Of a stretch of DNA of 8,655 bases, positions 1 to 5,278 are shown piece after piece; within the stretch, counting starts at the first letter, position 1; each line of letters begins with the position of its first letter. This stretch comes from GWF2-50-93 sp041666985. GTDB taxonomy: Bacteria; Verrucomicrobiota; Lentisphaeria; Victivallales; GWF2-50-93. Location: positions 1 to 8,655 of the forward strand of contig JBAYFV010000151.1 of NCBI GenBank assembly GCA_041666985.1, given 5' to 3'. The notes beneath the pieces are model-generated. The model was given only the letters and a program-made list of their open reading frames with translations. It was not told the origin of the DNA and searched no databases. Made by a program: the position numbers and the translations under genes.

Positions 1-170
1 GAGGCTATTTCCTTTGCGGGGAACTGGAATTCAAAACGCAGGTAGAATGCCAGGATGAAGGAGAGGGCGACAGTGAAAGCGGAAGTGACAAAGACGAAAA
101 ATGTTTTTGCCGGAAAAAGTTTCTCGACAATTTCTTCGAGCTGGCTGTTCATCCAGACAATTGCACTCAT
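1..170 (-). CDS. Polysaccharide biosynthesis protein, CapD/PglF-like (N-terminus only, runs off window)
   Basis: Only the first 56 codons are in the window. The protein begins MSAIVWMNSQLEEIVEKLFP and then has one hydrophobic membrane segment at about residues 23-43, ending in AFYLRFEFQFP. A hydrophobic helix followed by an 'A-Y-L-R-F-[DE]-F...P' motif is typical of the N-terminal membrane region of CapD/FlaA1/PglF-type nucleotide-sugar 4,6-dehydratases. It also occurs in some undecaprenyl-phosphate sugar transferases. I chose the ATG at 170, which has AGGGA five bases upstream; an in-frame ATG at 152 is possible. It starts 22 bases after the sugar aminotransferase stop on the same strand, so the two are probably co-transcribed. 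A dehydratase next to a 4-aminotransferase would make a 4-amino-4,6-dideoxy sugar nucleotide (inference). The catalytic domain is outside the window, so the exact enzyme is unproven. Confidence 0.6.
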   Translation of the reverse strand, partial: MSAIVWMNSQLEEIVEKLFPAKTFFVFVTSAFTVALSFILAFYLRFEFQFPAKEIA

Positions 171-192
171 GTTTTTCCCTGACTTCGGCAAG

Positions 193-1413
193 CTATTCCC
201 CTCCCAGGACTTTTTCCAATGTCCTGCAGATCCAGTCAAGTTCCGATTTCTTAAGCCCGGGGAATATCGGCAGGGAAAGGCACTGGTCGTAAAGTTTCTC
301 GGCATTCGGGAAATCGCCTTTCCTGTAGCCGTATTTTTCCCTGTAATAGGGGTGGAGGTGAAGGGGTATGTAATGAACACTTGACCCTATGTTATTCTCC
401 TTGAGCTTTTCAATCACTTCATTCCTGTGGATGCCGGTGACTTTGCTGTCAATCCTGATTTCATAAAGATGCCACGAATGGAGTGTTCCCGCTTTTTCGG
501 AAGGGAGCGCAAGGCCTGGAACGCCTTTCAGCCTTGACTCGTAATAACCGGCAATCCTTTTTCTTTCCTCCATGAATTTATCAGCCTTTCTGAGCTGATG
601 TATTCCGATGGACGAGGCGATATCGGTAAGATTGTACTTGAATCCCGGTTCGATTATCTCGTAAAACCATGAGCCTGATTTTGTAAACCTTTTCCATGCA
701 TCCTTGCTGATGCCGTGAAGAGACATTATCCTCATCCTTTCCGCCCATTTTCCATTGTCTGTCGCAGCCATCCCGCCCTCACCGGTGGTGATGGTTTTGT
801 TCGCATAGAAGGAGTAGCAGGCTATGTCCGCGCCTCTGCCGGCCATCTTCATCCCGCCCGAGGAATCCCTGTAGTAAGCCGGACAGCAGTGCGCACAGTC
901 TTCAACGATGAACAAATTGTATTTCCCCTTAAGCCTGAGGGCTTCTTCAACATCAACAGGCTGTCCGCCGAAATGAACCGGGATCATGCCCCTCAAAGAT
1001 CCGTGTTTTTTCGGCACTCCTGGAACTTTTCTTCCGGCGTTTATATCCTTGATGATTTTTTCAGCCTTGAAAAAATCAATGTTGAAATCATCCTCATGGC
1101 AGTCGACAAGAACGGGAATGGCGTTGAAGTATCTCACAACCTCCGCAGTCGCCGCAAACGTCATTGTCGGCACAAGAACCAGTTCTCCCGCCTTCAGCTC
1201 AAGGGCCTCGAGGGCGAGATGGAGGGCCGCAGTGCAGGAATTCAACGCAATTGCGAATTTCGCACCTGTGTATTTTGCAAATTCGGCTTCGAACTGCCTT
1301 GTCCGCATGCCGGTTGTAAGCCAGCCCGATTTCAGACAGTCCGTTACTTCCTTTATTTCCTCACTGCCGATTGCAGGCCTGTGGAAATTTATAAATTCCA
1401 TTTGTTTTGTCAT
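193..1413 (-). CDS. DegT/DnrJ/EryC1/StrS-family PLP-dependent sugar aminotransferase
   Basis: This 406-residue protein has the usual length and motif order of sugar aminotransferases that transfer an amino group to a nucleotide-activated keto-sugar using pyridoxal phosphate. Visible motifs are GWLTTGMRTRQFEAEFAKYTG (about 30-50), LNSCTAALHLAL (57-68), the aspartate motif VEDCAH (170-175), which contacts the cofactor ring nitrogen, the Schiff-base lysine K206 in SFYANKTITTGEGG, and GFKYNLTDIASSIGIHQL near 257-274. The substrate cannot be read from the sequence; PglE, PseC, WecE, ArnB and perosamine synthase are all relatives. The start is not sharply defined: ATG at 1413 has only an AGGA about 16 bases away, and a second ATG at codon 5 (MEFINFHRP) matches the family start equally well. 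A promoter lies just upstream, and a membrane-anchored polysaccharide gene follows after 22 bases, which points to glycan biosynthesis. Confidence 0.93.
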   Translation of the reverse strand: MTKQMEFINFHRPAIGSEEIKEVTDCLKSGWLTTGMRTRQFEAEFAKYTGAKFAIALNSCTAALHLALEALELKAGELVLVPTMTFAATAEVVRYFNAIPVLVDCHEDDFNIDFFKAEKIIKDINAGRKVPGVPKKHGSLRGMIPVHFGGQPVDVEEALRLKGKYNLFIVEDCAHCCPAYYRDSSGGMKMAGRGADIACYSFYANKTITTGEGGMAATDNGKWAERMRIMSLHGISKDAWKRFTKSGSWFYEIIEPGFKYNLTDIASSIGIHQLRKADKFMEERKRIAGYYESRLKGVPGLALPSEKAGTLHSWHLYEIRIDSKVTGIHRNEVIEKLKENNIGSSVHYIPLHLHPYYREKYGYRKGDFPNAEKLYDQCLSLPIFPGLKKSELDWICRTLEKVLGGE

Positions 1414-1455
1414 ATTAAAAAAGGGGGATTCCTGTGAAAATAAAATACGGGTTCA

Positions 1456-1483
1456 ATTATAGTATGAAATCGGGGAAATGCAA
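1456..1483 (-). promoter_or_regulatory. Predicted sigma-70-type promoter for the aminotransferase gene
   Basis: On the minus strand a perfect -10 TATAAT (1461-1456) is preceded after 16 bases by TTGCAT (1483-1478), a weak -35. Transcription would start near 1450, about 36 bases before the aminotransferase ATG. A perfect 10-base palindrome GCAATATTGC (1480-1489) overlaps the -35 and could be an operator, or chance. No convincing terminator separates this promoter from the upstream gene that stops at 1525, so read-through is also possible. Confidence 0.55.
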
Positions 1484-1524
1484 TATTGCCTGCAGACGCA
1501 AATTTTATAATCGCCGGTTCAATC

Positions 1525-2145
1525 TCACTCCAGGCCTGCGATGGCGGTGACTGATTTTTCAGGGATGATCATCAGGCTTTCCGAGAGTTTCAGCCCCATC
1601 TCCTCCAGTTCGAGCGCTTTGAAAAACAGTTTCTGGTTCTCCAACGAAAGATCCCCGTATCCCGGACTGAACCGCATCCTTGTCAACTTGAAACCTTCTT
1701 TTTTTGCGAGGTTCGCGCATATCAGGTTGATCTTATTCATCACCTCGTCGGCCATTTCGGAAGCTGCCGCGTCAACGATAATCGCCTCGGACGCCCGGTT
1801 CTTTCCGATGAGGATATTTGTCTCCACGGTGATTTCCGCACCGACAGTTGAGGCCATCATCACAGCTCTGGAACTGTTTTTCAGGAGTCTTGCGAGATTC
1901 GCGCTTTCAAAGACGATTCCTCCGGAAAGAACCACCTTGCTGTCGGATTTTTCCATGATGTCCAGAAACCTGTAAACACCTCCGCATTCGCACAGGGAAA
2001 CCGCAAAACTCAGTGCTTTCTCGAAGAGCGCAATACTCTTTTCATTGAATTTTGTTTTATGGACATTGTACTTCAGCCTCGCAAGAATCTCCTTTCTCGG
2101 CGGCTCAATGTGGATGTTTTCAATTCTGTGTATGTTTAAGTCCAT
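1525..2145 (-). CDS. Standalone vitamin B12-dependent methionine synthase reactivation-domain protein
   Basis: This 206-residue protein resembles the C-terminal activation domain of cobalamin-dependent methionine synthase (MetH), here as a free-standing polypeptide. In MetH that domain binds S-adenosylmethionine and supports reductive methylation of cobalamin that has been oxidised to the inactive Cob(II) state. The key signature is RFSPGYGDLSLENQ at 158-171, corresponding to the R-x-x-P-G-Y SAM-binding motif, followed by the conserved tail IPEKSVTAIAGLE at 194-206. The middle stretch (ASTVGAEI near 98-105, VDAAASEMADEVMN near 124-137) also fits the separate-protein version known from Thermotoga (TM0269-like). 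Length matches that version. There is no cobalamin-binding domain in this ORF, so a partner MetH must be encoded elsewhere. The start at 2145 has no clear Shine-Dalgarno. It lies 95 bases downstream of the PHP gene, on the same strand. Confidence 0.85.
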   Translation of the reverse strand: MDLNIHRIENIHIEPPRKEILARLKYNVHKTKFNEKSIALFEKALSFAVSLCECGGVYRFLDIMEKSDSKVVLSGGIVFESANLARLLKNSSRAVMMASTVGAEITVETNILIGKNRASEAIIVDAAASEMADEVMNKINLICANLAKKEGFKLTRMRFSPGYGDLSLENQKLFFKALELEEMGLKLSESLMIIPEKSVTAIAGLE

Positions 2146-2171
2146 AACTGCGAATACCAGTTTTGAATTTT

Positions 2172-2191
2172 AAAAAACTTCCGAAGAGAAG
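2172..2191 (-). terminator. Weak terminator-like hairpin after the PHP gene
   Basis: Read on the minus strand, CTTC and GAAG (2191-2178) form a stem of four pairs plus a G-T wobble, with UUCG-containing sequence in the loop, directly followed by six T residues (2177-2172). The stem is too short to be a convincing intrinsic terminator. It sits about 50 bases after the PHP stop and before the reactivation-domain gene, and may be partial or chance. Confidence 0.3.
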
Positions 2192-2240
2192 CCAGATGTT
2201 GAATGTTCTTTTTTCGCCTTTTATCTCCGCCACTCTGCGC

Positions 2241-3014
2241 CTATGCTTTTGCATTACGTCCACAGCCCTTGGGGGCGAACAGCTTGATGCCGGCAAGACT
2301 GAGTCCTGCGGCATCAATTGTAGCAAGGTGATATGAAAAATCGCCGATTTCGCTTTGGGCGTGGGAGTCTGTGCCGATTGAGACGGGAACTCCGAATTCA
2401 ACGCATGCGTGAAGCATGTCAATATCCGTAGAGACCACATAATGTCCGTTAAGCTCCATGGCTATATCCGCATTTTTAGCCTCCCTGACTATTTGGCGCA
2501 CAATCTCCTTTGACACCGGAAGCTGGTTGCTTATCCACCTGAACGGATGACCGAGGACATCTATACCGCTGTTAATCAGATGTTTCGTGTGTTTCTTCCA
2601 TGTGTCTAGAACGGTCTTCATGTTTTCATCAATACCGGCACTCAGAAAATGGACGCTTCCTATGAGAATATCAATTTCCTTCCTGAACGAATCGTCTATC
2701 GTGAGGCGGCCGTCGTGCATCATTTCGACCTCAAGACCCGAGAAAATATTACTGTCCCTCAATTTTTCGAGCTTTGCAAGGTGGGCGGAGAGGCGGCTGT
2801 TGCCCCAGCTCCTCTGGGAGTCAAAAATACGGCTGTCGGAAATGTATTCCCATTTCCAGGCGATTTCAGGAGGGAAATATACGGCCATTCCATGGTCGGT
2901 GACGCATACGGCATCGATTTCTGAATTTGTTTTAACGAGATTCGCGTAAATCTCGGGAGTCAGGCTGGGCTCGGCGCAGTAGCTCATATTGGTATGTGCA
3001 TGGCAGTCAATCAT
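2241..3014 (-). CDS. PHP-domain metal-dependent phosphoesterase (histidinol-phosphatase-like)
   Basis: This 257-residue protein is a complete PHP (polymerase and histidinol phosphatase) domain, a TIM-barrel-like fold that binds two or three metal ions and hydrolyses phosphoesters. The ligand motifs appear in order: CHAHT (H5, H7), VTDHG (D40, H41), SGLEVE (E95), GSVHF (H122), GHPFR (H156) and GTDSH (D216, H218). All metal-binding positions look intact, so it is probably active. Length fits the HisK/HisJ type histidinol phosphatases, but many PHP proteins act on other substrates. No his gene is nearby, so I leave the substrate open. The ATG at 3014 is preceded by GGGTGATC with a 7-base gap, a good match to the anti-Shine-Dalgarno sequence. 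The start lies about 30 bases beyond the T-run of the rpsT terminator, so expression probably depends on read-through or a promoter I could not identify. Confidence 0.88.
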   Translation of the reverse strand: MIDCHAHTNMSYCAEPSLTPEIYANLVKTNSEIDAVCVTDHGMAVYFPPEIAWKWEYISDSRIFDSQRSWGNSRLSAHLAKLEKLRDSNIFSGLEVEMMHDGRLTIDDSFRKEIDILIGSVHFLSAGIDENMKTVLDTWKKHTKHLINSGIDVLGHPFRWISNQLPVSKEIVRQIVREAKNADIAMELNGHYVVSTDIDMLHACVEFGVPVSIGTDSHAQSEIGDFSYHLATIDAAGLSLAGIKLFAPKGCGRNAKA

Positions 3015-3044
3015 AAACTCAGATCACCCATTAGGGGAGCCTCT

Positions 3045-3140
3045 AAAAAAAAGTTCCGCTTTTTAACTTTTAGGAGCCGTAAAGAAATAACTTTATGTCA
3101 AATTTATTTCTTTACGGCTCCATTAGATAAAAAGCGGAAC
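3045..3140 (-). terminator. rpsT: Long two-segment intrinsic terminator of rpsT
   Basis: Two nested perfect inverted repeats form one long stem. The outer arms are 3053-3065 and 3128-3140 (13 pairs, GTTCCGCTTTTTA with its complement). The inner arms are 3073-3090 and 3104-3121 (18 pairs, GGAGCCGTAAAGAAATAA with its complement). A small partly paired internal loop separates them, and the apical loop is 13 bases (3091-3103). Read on the minus strand the stem is followed at once by eight T residues (3052-3045), the mark of a Rho-independent terminator. It starts 33 bases after the rpsT stop. It is much longer than a typical terminator. There is no T-run on the plus side, so it is directional. 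Confidence 0.85.
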
Positions 3141-3173
3141 GTATAGTGATAGTTTTTCAGACAGGTAACGGAA

Positions 3174-3443
3174 TCATTTTTTTGCGCTTGCGGCGACAAG
3201 CTTCGCAAGCTGGGATTTCTTCCTGTTTGCCTTGTTCTTATGGATTGTTCCGCCTTTGACCGCCTTGTCAAGCAGAGAGGAAATCTCGGAATAAATCTTC
3301 TTTGAGTCCTTGGGGTCGGCAGATTTAACAGTTTCCCTGTATTTCTTTTCGGTAGTTGTGATGGAGCGCCTGCAGGCCTTGTGCCTGATGCGTGCCAATT
3401 CACTGGTTTTCACACTTTTGACAGCTGATTTCGTATGAGGCAT
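3174..3443 (-). CDS. rpsT: 30S ribosomal protein S20
   Basis: This is an 89-residue, highly basic, alanine- and lysine-rich protein beginning MPHTKSAVKSVKTS. It carries the S20 signature AVKGGTIHKNKANRKKSQLA near 61-80. S20 is a primary binding protein of 16S rRNA in the small ribosomal subunit, and length and composition match the family. The open frame extends upstream to an ATG at 3482, but I chose the ATG at 3443: S20 proteins begin M-[PA]-[NH]-x-K-S-A, and AAAGG lies nine bases before it. The gene is monocistronic or nearly so, ending at a strong terminator. No clear promoter is visible; the best candidate is TTGATT and TTTACT with a long 19-base gap in 3484-3545. It diverges from the nusA operon across a 560-base intergenic region. 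Confidence 0.95.
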   Translation of the reverse strand: MPHTKSAVKSVKTSELARIRHKACRRSITTTEKKYRETVKSADPKDSKKIYSEISSLLDKAVKGGTIHKNKANRKKSQLAKLVAASAKK

Positions 3444-3581
3444 AGAATTTAACCTTTCGTTTCTTGATTCCTTATTTGTCATGAGCGCGCTGAAATACGC
3501 GTAACGGGCAGTAAAGTGTCACACCAAAAAGAAAAATCAAGTTCTGAGTTCTGAATTCCCGCAAAACGCCGGTTTTGCAAC
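3444..3581. other. rpsT upstream region, left part of the divergent intergenic spacer
   Basis: I see no gene here. It contains the rpsT ribosome-binding site, a perfect tandem pair of GTTCTGA (3541-3554) and a small hairpin at 3561-3578 with 7-base arms (GCAAAAC and GTTTTGC around GCCG). That hairpin lies directly beside the left end of the foldback element. It has no T-run on either side, so it is not a terminator. Confidence 0.5.
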
Positions 3582-3591
3582 TATACTCCGC

Positions 3592-3621
3592 ACTCCGCAC
3601 GTGTGAAAATTTAACTTTTGG
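3592..3621 (+). repeat. Left terminal inverted repeat of the foldback element
   Basis: This repeat begins ACTCCGCACGTGTGAAAATT and ends CTTTTGG. It is the reverse complement of 3831-3860 with one mismatch (T at 3618 versus the C expected). The 7 bases just outside (3585-3591) duplicate its first 7 bases (ACTCCGC), so the left end is slightly longer than the right end. Confidence 0.9.
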
Positions 3622-3830
3622 CGAGCCGGTTTGCGGATTGGATTTTTTCGATCCGACTGACGGGCGATATGAATATCGTCCGAAGGAGGATCGGGAAAAA
3701 TACGGACGCAAAATGCTCGCCGCTATGCGGTTGCGATCTTTCGAGTTTGAATTCGCATTCATCTGGGGCTTCCGACATCCCGGTATCGAAAGCCTCTCCG
3801 AATGCAAGCCAATCCTCAAAATCTTCGCAA

Positions 3831-3860
3831 CCAGAAGTTAAATTTTCACACGTGCGGAGT
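3831..3860 (-). repeat. Right terminal inverted repeat of the foldback element
   Basis: This is the reverse complement of 3592-3621 at 29 of 30 positions, followed by ATA that continues the match to TATACTCC. It ends 17 bases before the -35 box of the nusA promoter. Confidence 0.9.
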
Positions 3861-3872
3861 ATAACTCGGCGG

Positions 3873-3929
3873 CATTCCGCTTGAAATAAAGCCCCTGTGC
3901 CGTTATACTATTAGGTTTAAAGCGGAATG
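3873..3929 (+). promoter_or_regulatory. nusA: nusA operon promoter, bracketed by a 10-base inverted repeat
   Basis: TTGAAA (3881-3886) and TATACT (3904-3909) are separated by exactly 17 bases, a near-consensus sigma-70 promoter pointing at nusA. Transcription should begin about 3914-3917, leaving a leader of about 88 bases. The inverted repeat CATTCCGCTT (3873-3882) and AAGCGGAATG (3920-3929) encloses the core elements, with its left half overlapping the -35 box. Since only the right half would be transcribed, it is better placed as a DNA operator than as an RNA hairpin (inference). Confidence 0.7.
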
Positions 3930-3933
3930 AATT

Positions 3934-3990
3934 ATGCCAAAGTGGGTGCATGCCCACTTTTATTTTGTATGGGTGTTTTCAAATACATAA
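3934..3990 (+). CDS. Possible 18-residue leader peptide upstream of nusA
   Basis: The ATG at 3934 opens an 18-codon frame, MPKWVHAHFYFVWVFSNT, ending with TAA at 3988-3990. GCGGA lies 7 bases upstream as a possible ribosome-binding site, and the stop codon overlaps the AAGGAG that serves nusA. The peptide is strikingly aromatic (two Trp, four Phe, one Tyr, plus two His). The frame runs through the terminator-like hairpin at 3939-3960, the layout of a translation-coupled attenuator. No homologue is known to me and such a short frame can occur by chance. Confidence 0.35.
   Translation: MPKWVHAHFYFVWVFSNT
3939..3966 (+). terminator. Terminator-like hairpin in the nusA leader (possible attenuator)
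   Basis: AAAGTGGG (3939-3946) pairs perfectly with CCCACTTT (3953-3960) around a 6-base loop, followed by TATTTT. The T-rich side is only on the plus strand, so the direction matches nusA transcription. It lies about 25 bases after the predicted start of transcription and 38 bases before nusA. There is no plus-strand gene upstream to terminate, so attenuation of the operon is the natural reading (inference). Confidence 0.6.
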
Positions 3991-4003
3991 GGAGCCAGTG
4001 GAA

Positions 4004-5257
4004 ATGAATAGTGAACTTTTAGCAACTTTAGACTATATAGAACAGGAGCGGGGGATAAGCAGGGAAGTGCTTATAGACGCCATAGAGAAGGCGATACTTT
4101 CAGCCTCCAAGAAAAGCATTCACCCGGCAAATGATGTCGAGGTCAAGATAGACCGTGCTTCCGGGCTGATCAAGGCTTGGGCGAAACTCGAAGTCGTGGA
4201 CGGCATCCCCACATGCGACCAGATCCTCTTTGCCGTCGCCAAGGAGCGTTATCCCAACACGAAACTCGGAGATGTCGTCAAATGGGAGGTGACCCCGAAG
4301 AATTTCGGCAGGATCGCGGCCCAGTACGCAAAAAACACAATAATGAACCAGCTCCGCAAGGCCGAGAAGGAAATTGTTCTTGAGGAGTTCAAGGACAGGG
4401 TGGGGCAGATTGTGAGCGGAGTCGTAAGGCGGTTCGAGTCGGGAAACATAATTGTCGACATGCAGAAGGCCGAAGGGGTTTTGACTCCGAAGGAGAAAAT
4501 TCCCGGCGAAAGCTATATGCAGGGCGACCGCATCAATGCGATTCTGAAGAAAATCGATCCTTCCGGAGCCGGCCCAAGCCTTATCCTGAGCAGGGTTTCT
4601 GACGAACTCATACGCAAACTTTTCGAAAGGGAAGTTTCCGAAATACACGATGGAATTGTCCAGATCAAGGCCATAGCCCGCGAGGCGGGATCAAGGACGA
4701 AAATAGCCGTATTCAGTTCGGATTCGCATGTCGATCCCATCGGCGCATGCGTGGGAATGCGCGGAATGAGGGTCAAAAACATAACCGCCGAACTTGGAGG
4801 GGAGAAGATTGACATCATCCGCTATGACGAGGATGTCAAAGTTTTTTCCGCAAATGCGCTTCAGCCTGCGGCTCTGAAGACAGTGGAGCTTGACGAGGCG
4901 GCAAGGACTATCAATATAAAAGTGGCGCCGGACCAGCTTTCCCTCGCGATTGGAAAACGCGGACAGAATGTCAGGCTCACATCAAAACTCATCGGCTGGA
5001 AAATAAATATAAATTCAGACGCACCGGTAGTCGAGGTTTCATTCGAGGAGAAACTCGGACAGACGATAGCATCCCTTTCGGACACCCTCAAACTCGACAA
5101 GACGATCGCTGAAAAACTGGTGAACGGAGGATTCCTTTCGGAGGAAAGCCTTAAATCCGTGGAAGTCTCGGACTTGTCAAAAATAGACGGACTTTCAGAA
5201 GACGATGTTCAGAAAGTTGTGGAAGCTTTGAAAAACATGGATTCAAAAAAAGAGTAA
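4004..5257 (+). CDS. nusA: Transcription termination/antitermination factor NusA
   Basis: NusA binds RNA polymerase and nascent RNA and controls pausing, termination and antitermination. This 417-residue protein has the standard order: an N-terminal polymerase-binding domain (1-125, with LDYIEQERGISREVLIDAIEKAIL), an S1 domain (about 132-200), a first KH domain (about 205-275, DPIGACVGMRGMRVKNI) and a second KH domain (about 280-345, LAIGKRGQNVRLTSKL). The tail (about 355-412) looks like a single helix-hairpin-helix acidic repeat, LDKTIAEKLVNGGFLSEESLK...IDGLSEDDVQKVVEAL. It is therefore longer than minimal NusA forms but shorter than the two-repeat E. coli type. The start is the ATG at 4004, nine bases after AAGGAG. 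The frame extends upstream to 3950, but those residues match nothing in NusA and lie in the leader hairpin. infB follows after 21 bases. Confidence 0.97.
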   Translation: MNSELLATLDYIEQERGISREVLIDAIEKAILSASKKSIHPANDVEVKIDRASGLIKAWAKLEVVDGIPTCDQILFAVAKERYPNTKLGDVVKWEVTPKNFGRIAAQYAKNTIMNQLRKAEKEIVLEEFKDRVGQIVSGVVRRFESGNIIVDMQKAEGVLTPKEKIPGESYMQGDRINAILKKIDPSGAGPSLILSRVSDELIRKLFEREVSEIHDGIVQIKAIAREAGSRTKIAVFSSDSHVDPIGACVGMRGMRVKNITAELGGEKIDIIRYDEDVKVFSANALQPAALKTVELDEAARTINIKVAPDQLSLAIGKRGQNVRLTSKLIGWKININSDAPVVEVSFEEKLGQTIASLSDTLKLDKTIAEKLVNGGFLSEESLKSVEVSDLSKIDGLSEDDVQKVVEALKNMDSKKE

Positions 5258-5278
5258 TTTATACAGGACAGCAATTAA

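Larger units (their letters stand above)
3582..3863. mobile_element. MITE-like foldback element with terminal inverted repeats and two internal hairpins
   Basis: The ends are inverted repeats: 3592-3621 against 3831-3860 match at 29 of 30 positions. Allowing for a 7-base duplication in the left copy, the repeat extends outward to TATACTCC at both ends (3582 and 3863). If the ends are read as TACTCC..., each is flanked by TA, as in a TA-target insertion (inference). The interior is almost all paired. The left arm, 3620-3721, has stems 3620-3626/3715-3721, 3630-3635/3707-3712, 3644-3648/3696-3700, 3649-3654/3688-3693 and 3661-3670/3673-3682. The right arm, 3729-3832, has stems 3729-3736/3825-3832, 3755-3760/3800-3805 and 3765-3771/3790-3796. 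No transposase is encoded, so it would be non-autonomous, or it may be a structured intergenic repeat. Open frames of about 88 codons cross it but I judge them spurious. Confidence 0.65.

Noticed and set aside
715..1437. A 240-codon plus-strand open frame opposite the aminotransferase
   Set aside because: It is the complement of a clear PLP-enzyme coding sequence and its translation shows no family features.
2120..2440. A 106-codon minus-strand open frame spanning the end of the PHP gene and the next spacer
   Set aside because: It lies in another frame within the PHP gene's 3' end and overlaps the next gene's start, with no recognisable protein features.
3444..3482. Upstream ATG giving S20 a 13-residue extension
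   Set aside because: S20 proteins start at MPHTKSA-type sequence, and AAAGG is well placed for the ATG at 3443.
3575..3841. An 88-codon plus-strand open frame across the foldback element, and similar long frames at 3618-3884 (+) and 3472-3819 (-)
   Set aside because: They span the inverted repeats and hairpins, three overlap in different frames, none has a recognised family or good ribosome-binding site, and the paired DNA explains the sequence better.
3950..4003. Upstream ATG giving NusA an 18-residue extension
   Set aside because: The codons lie in the loop and 3' arm of the leader hairpin and resemble nothing in NusA. The ATG at 4004 has AAGGAG at ideal distance and starts at the normal family N-terminus.
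4100..4648. A 182-codon minus-strand open frame opposite nusA
   Set aside because: It is a shadow of NusA, which is unambiguous in the other strand.
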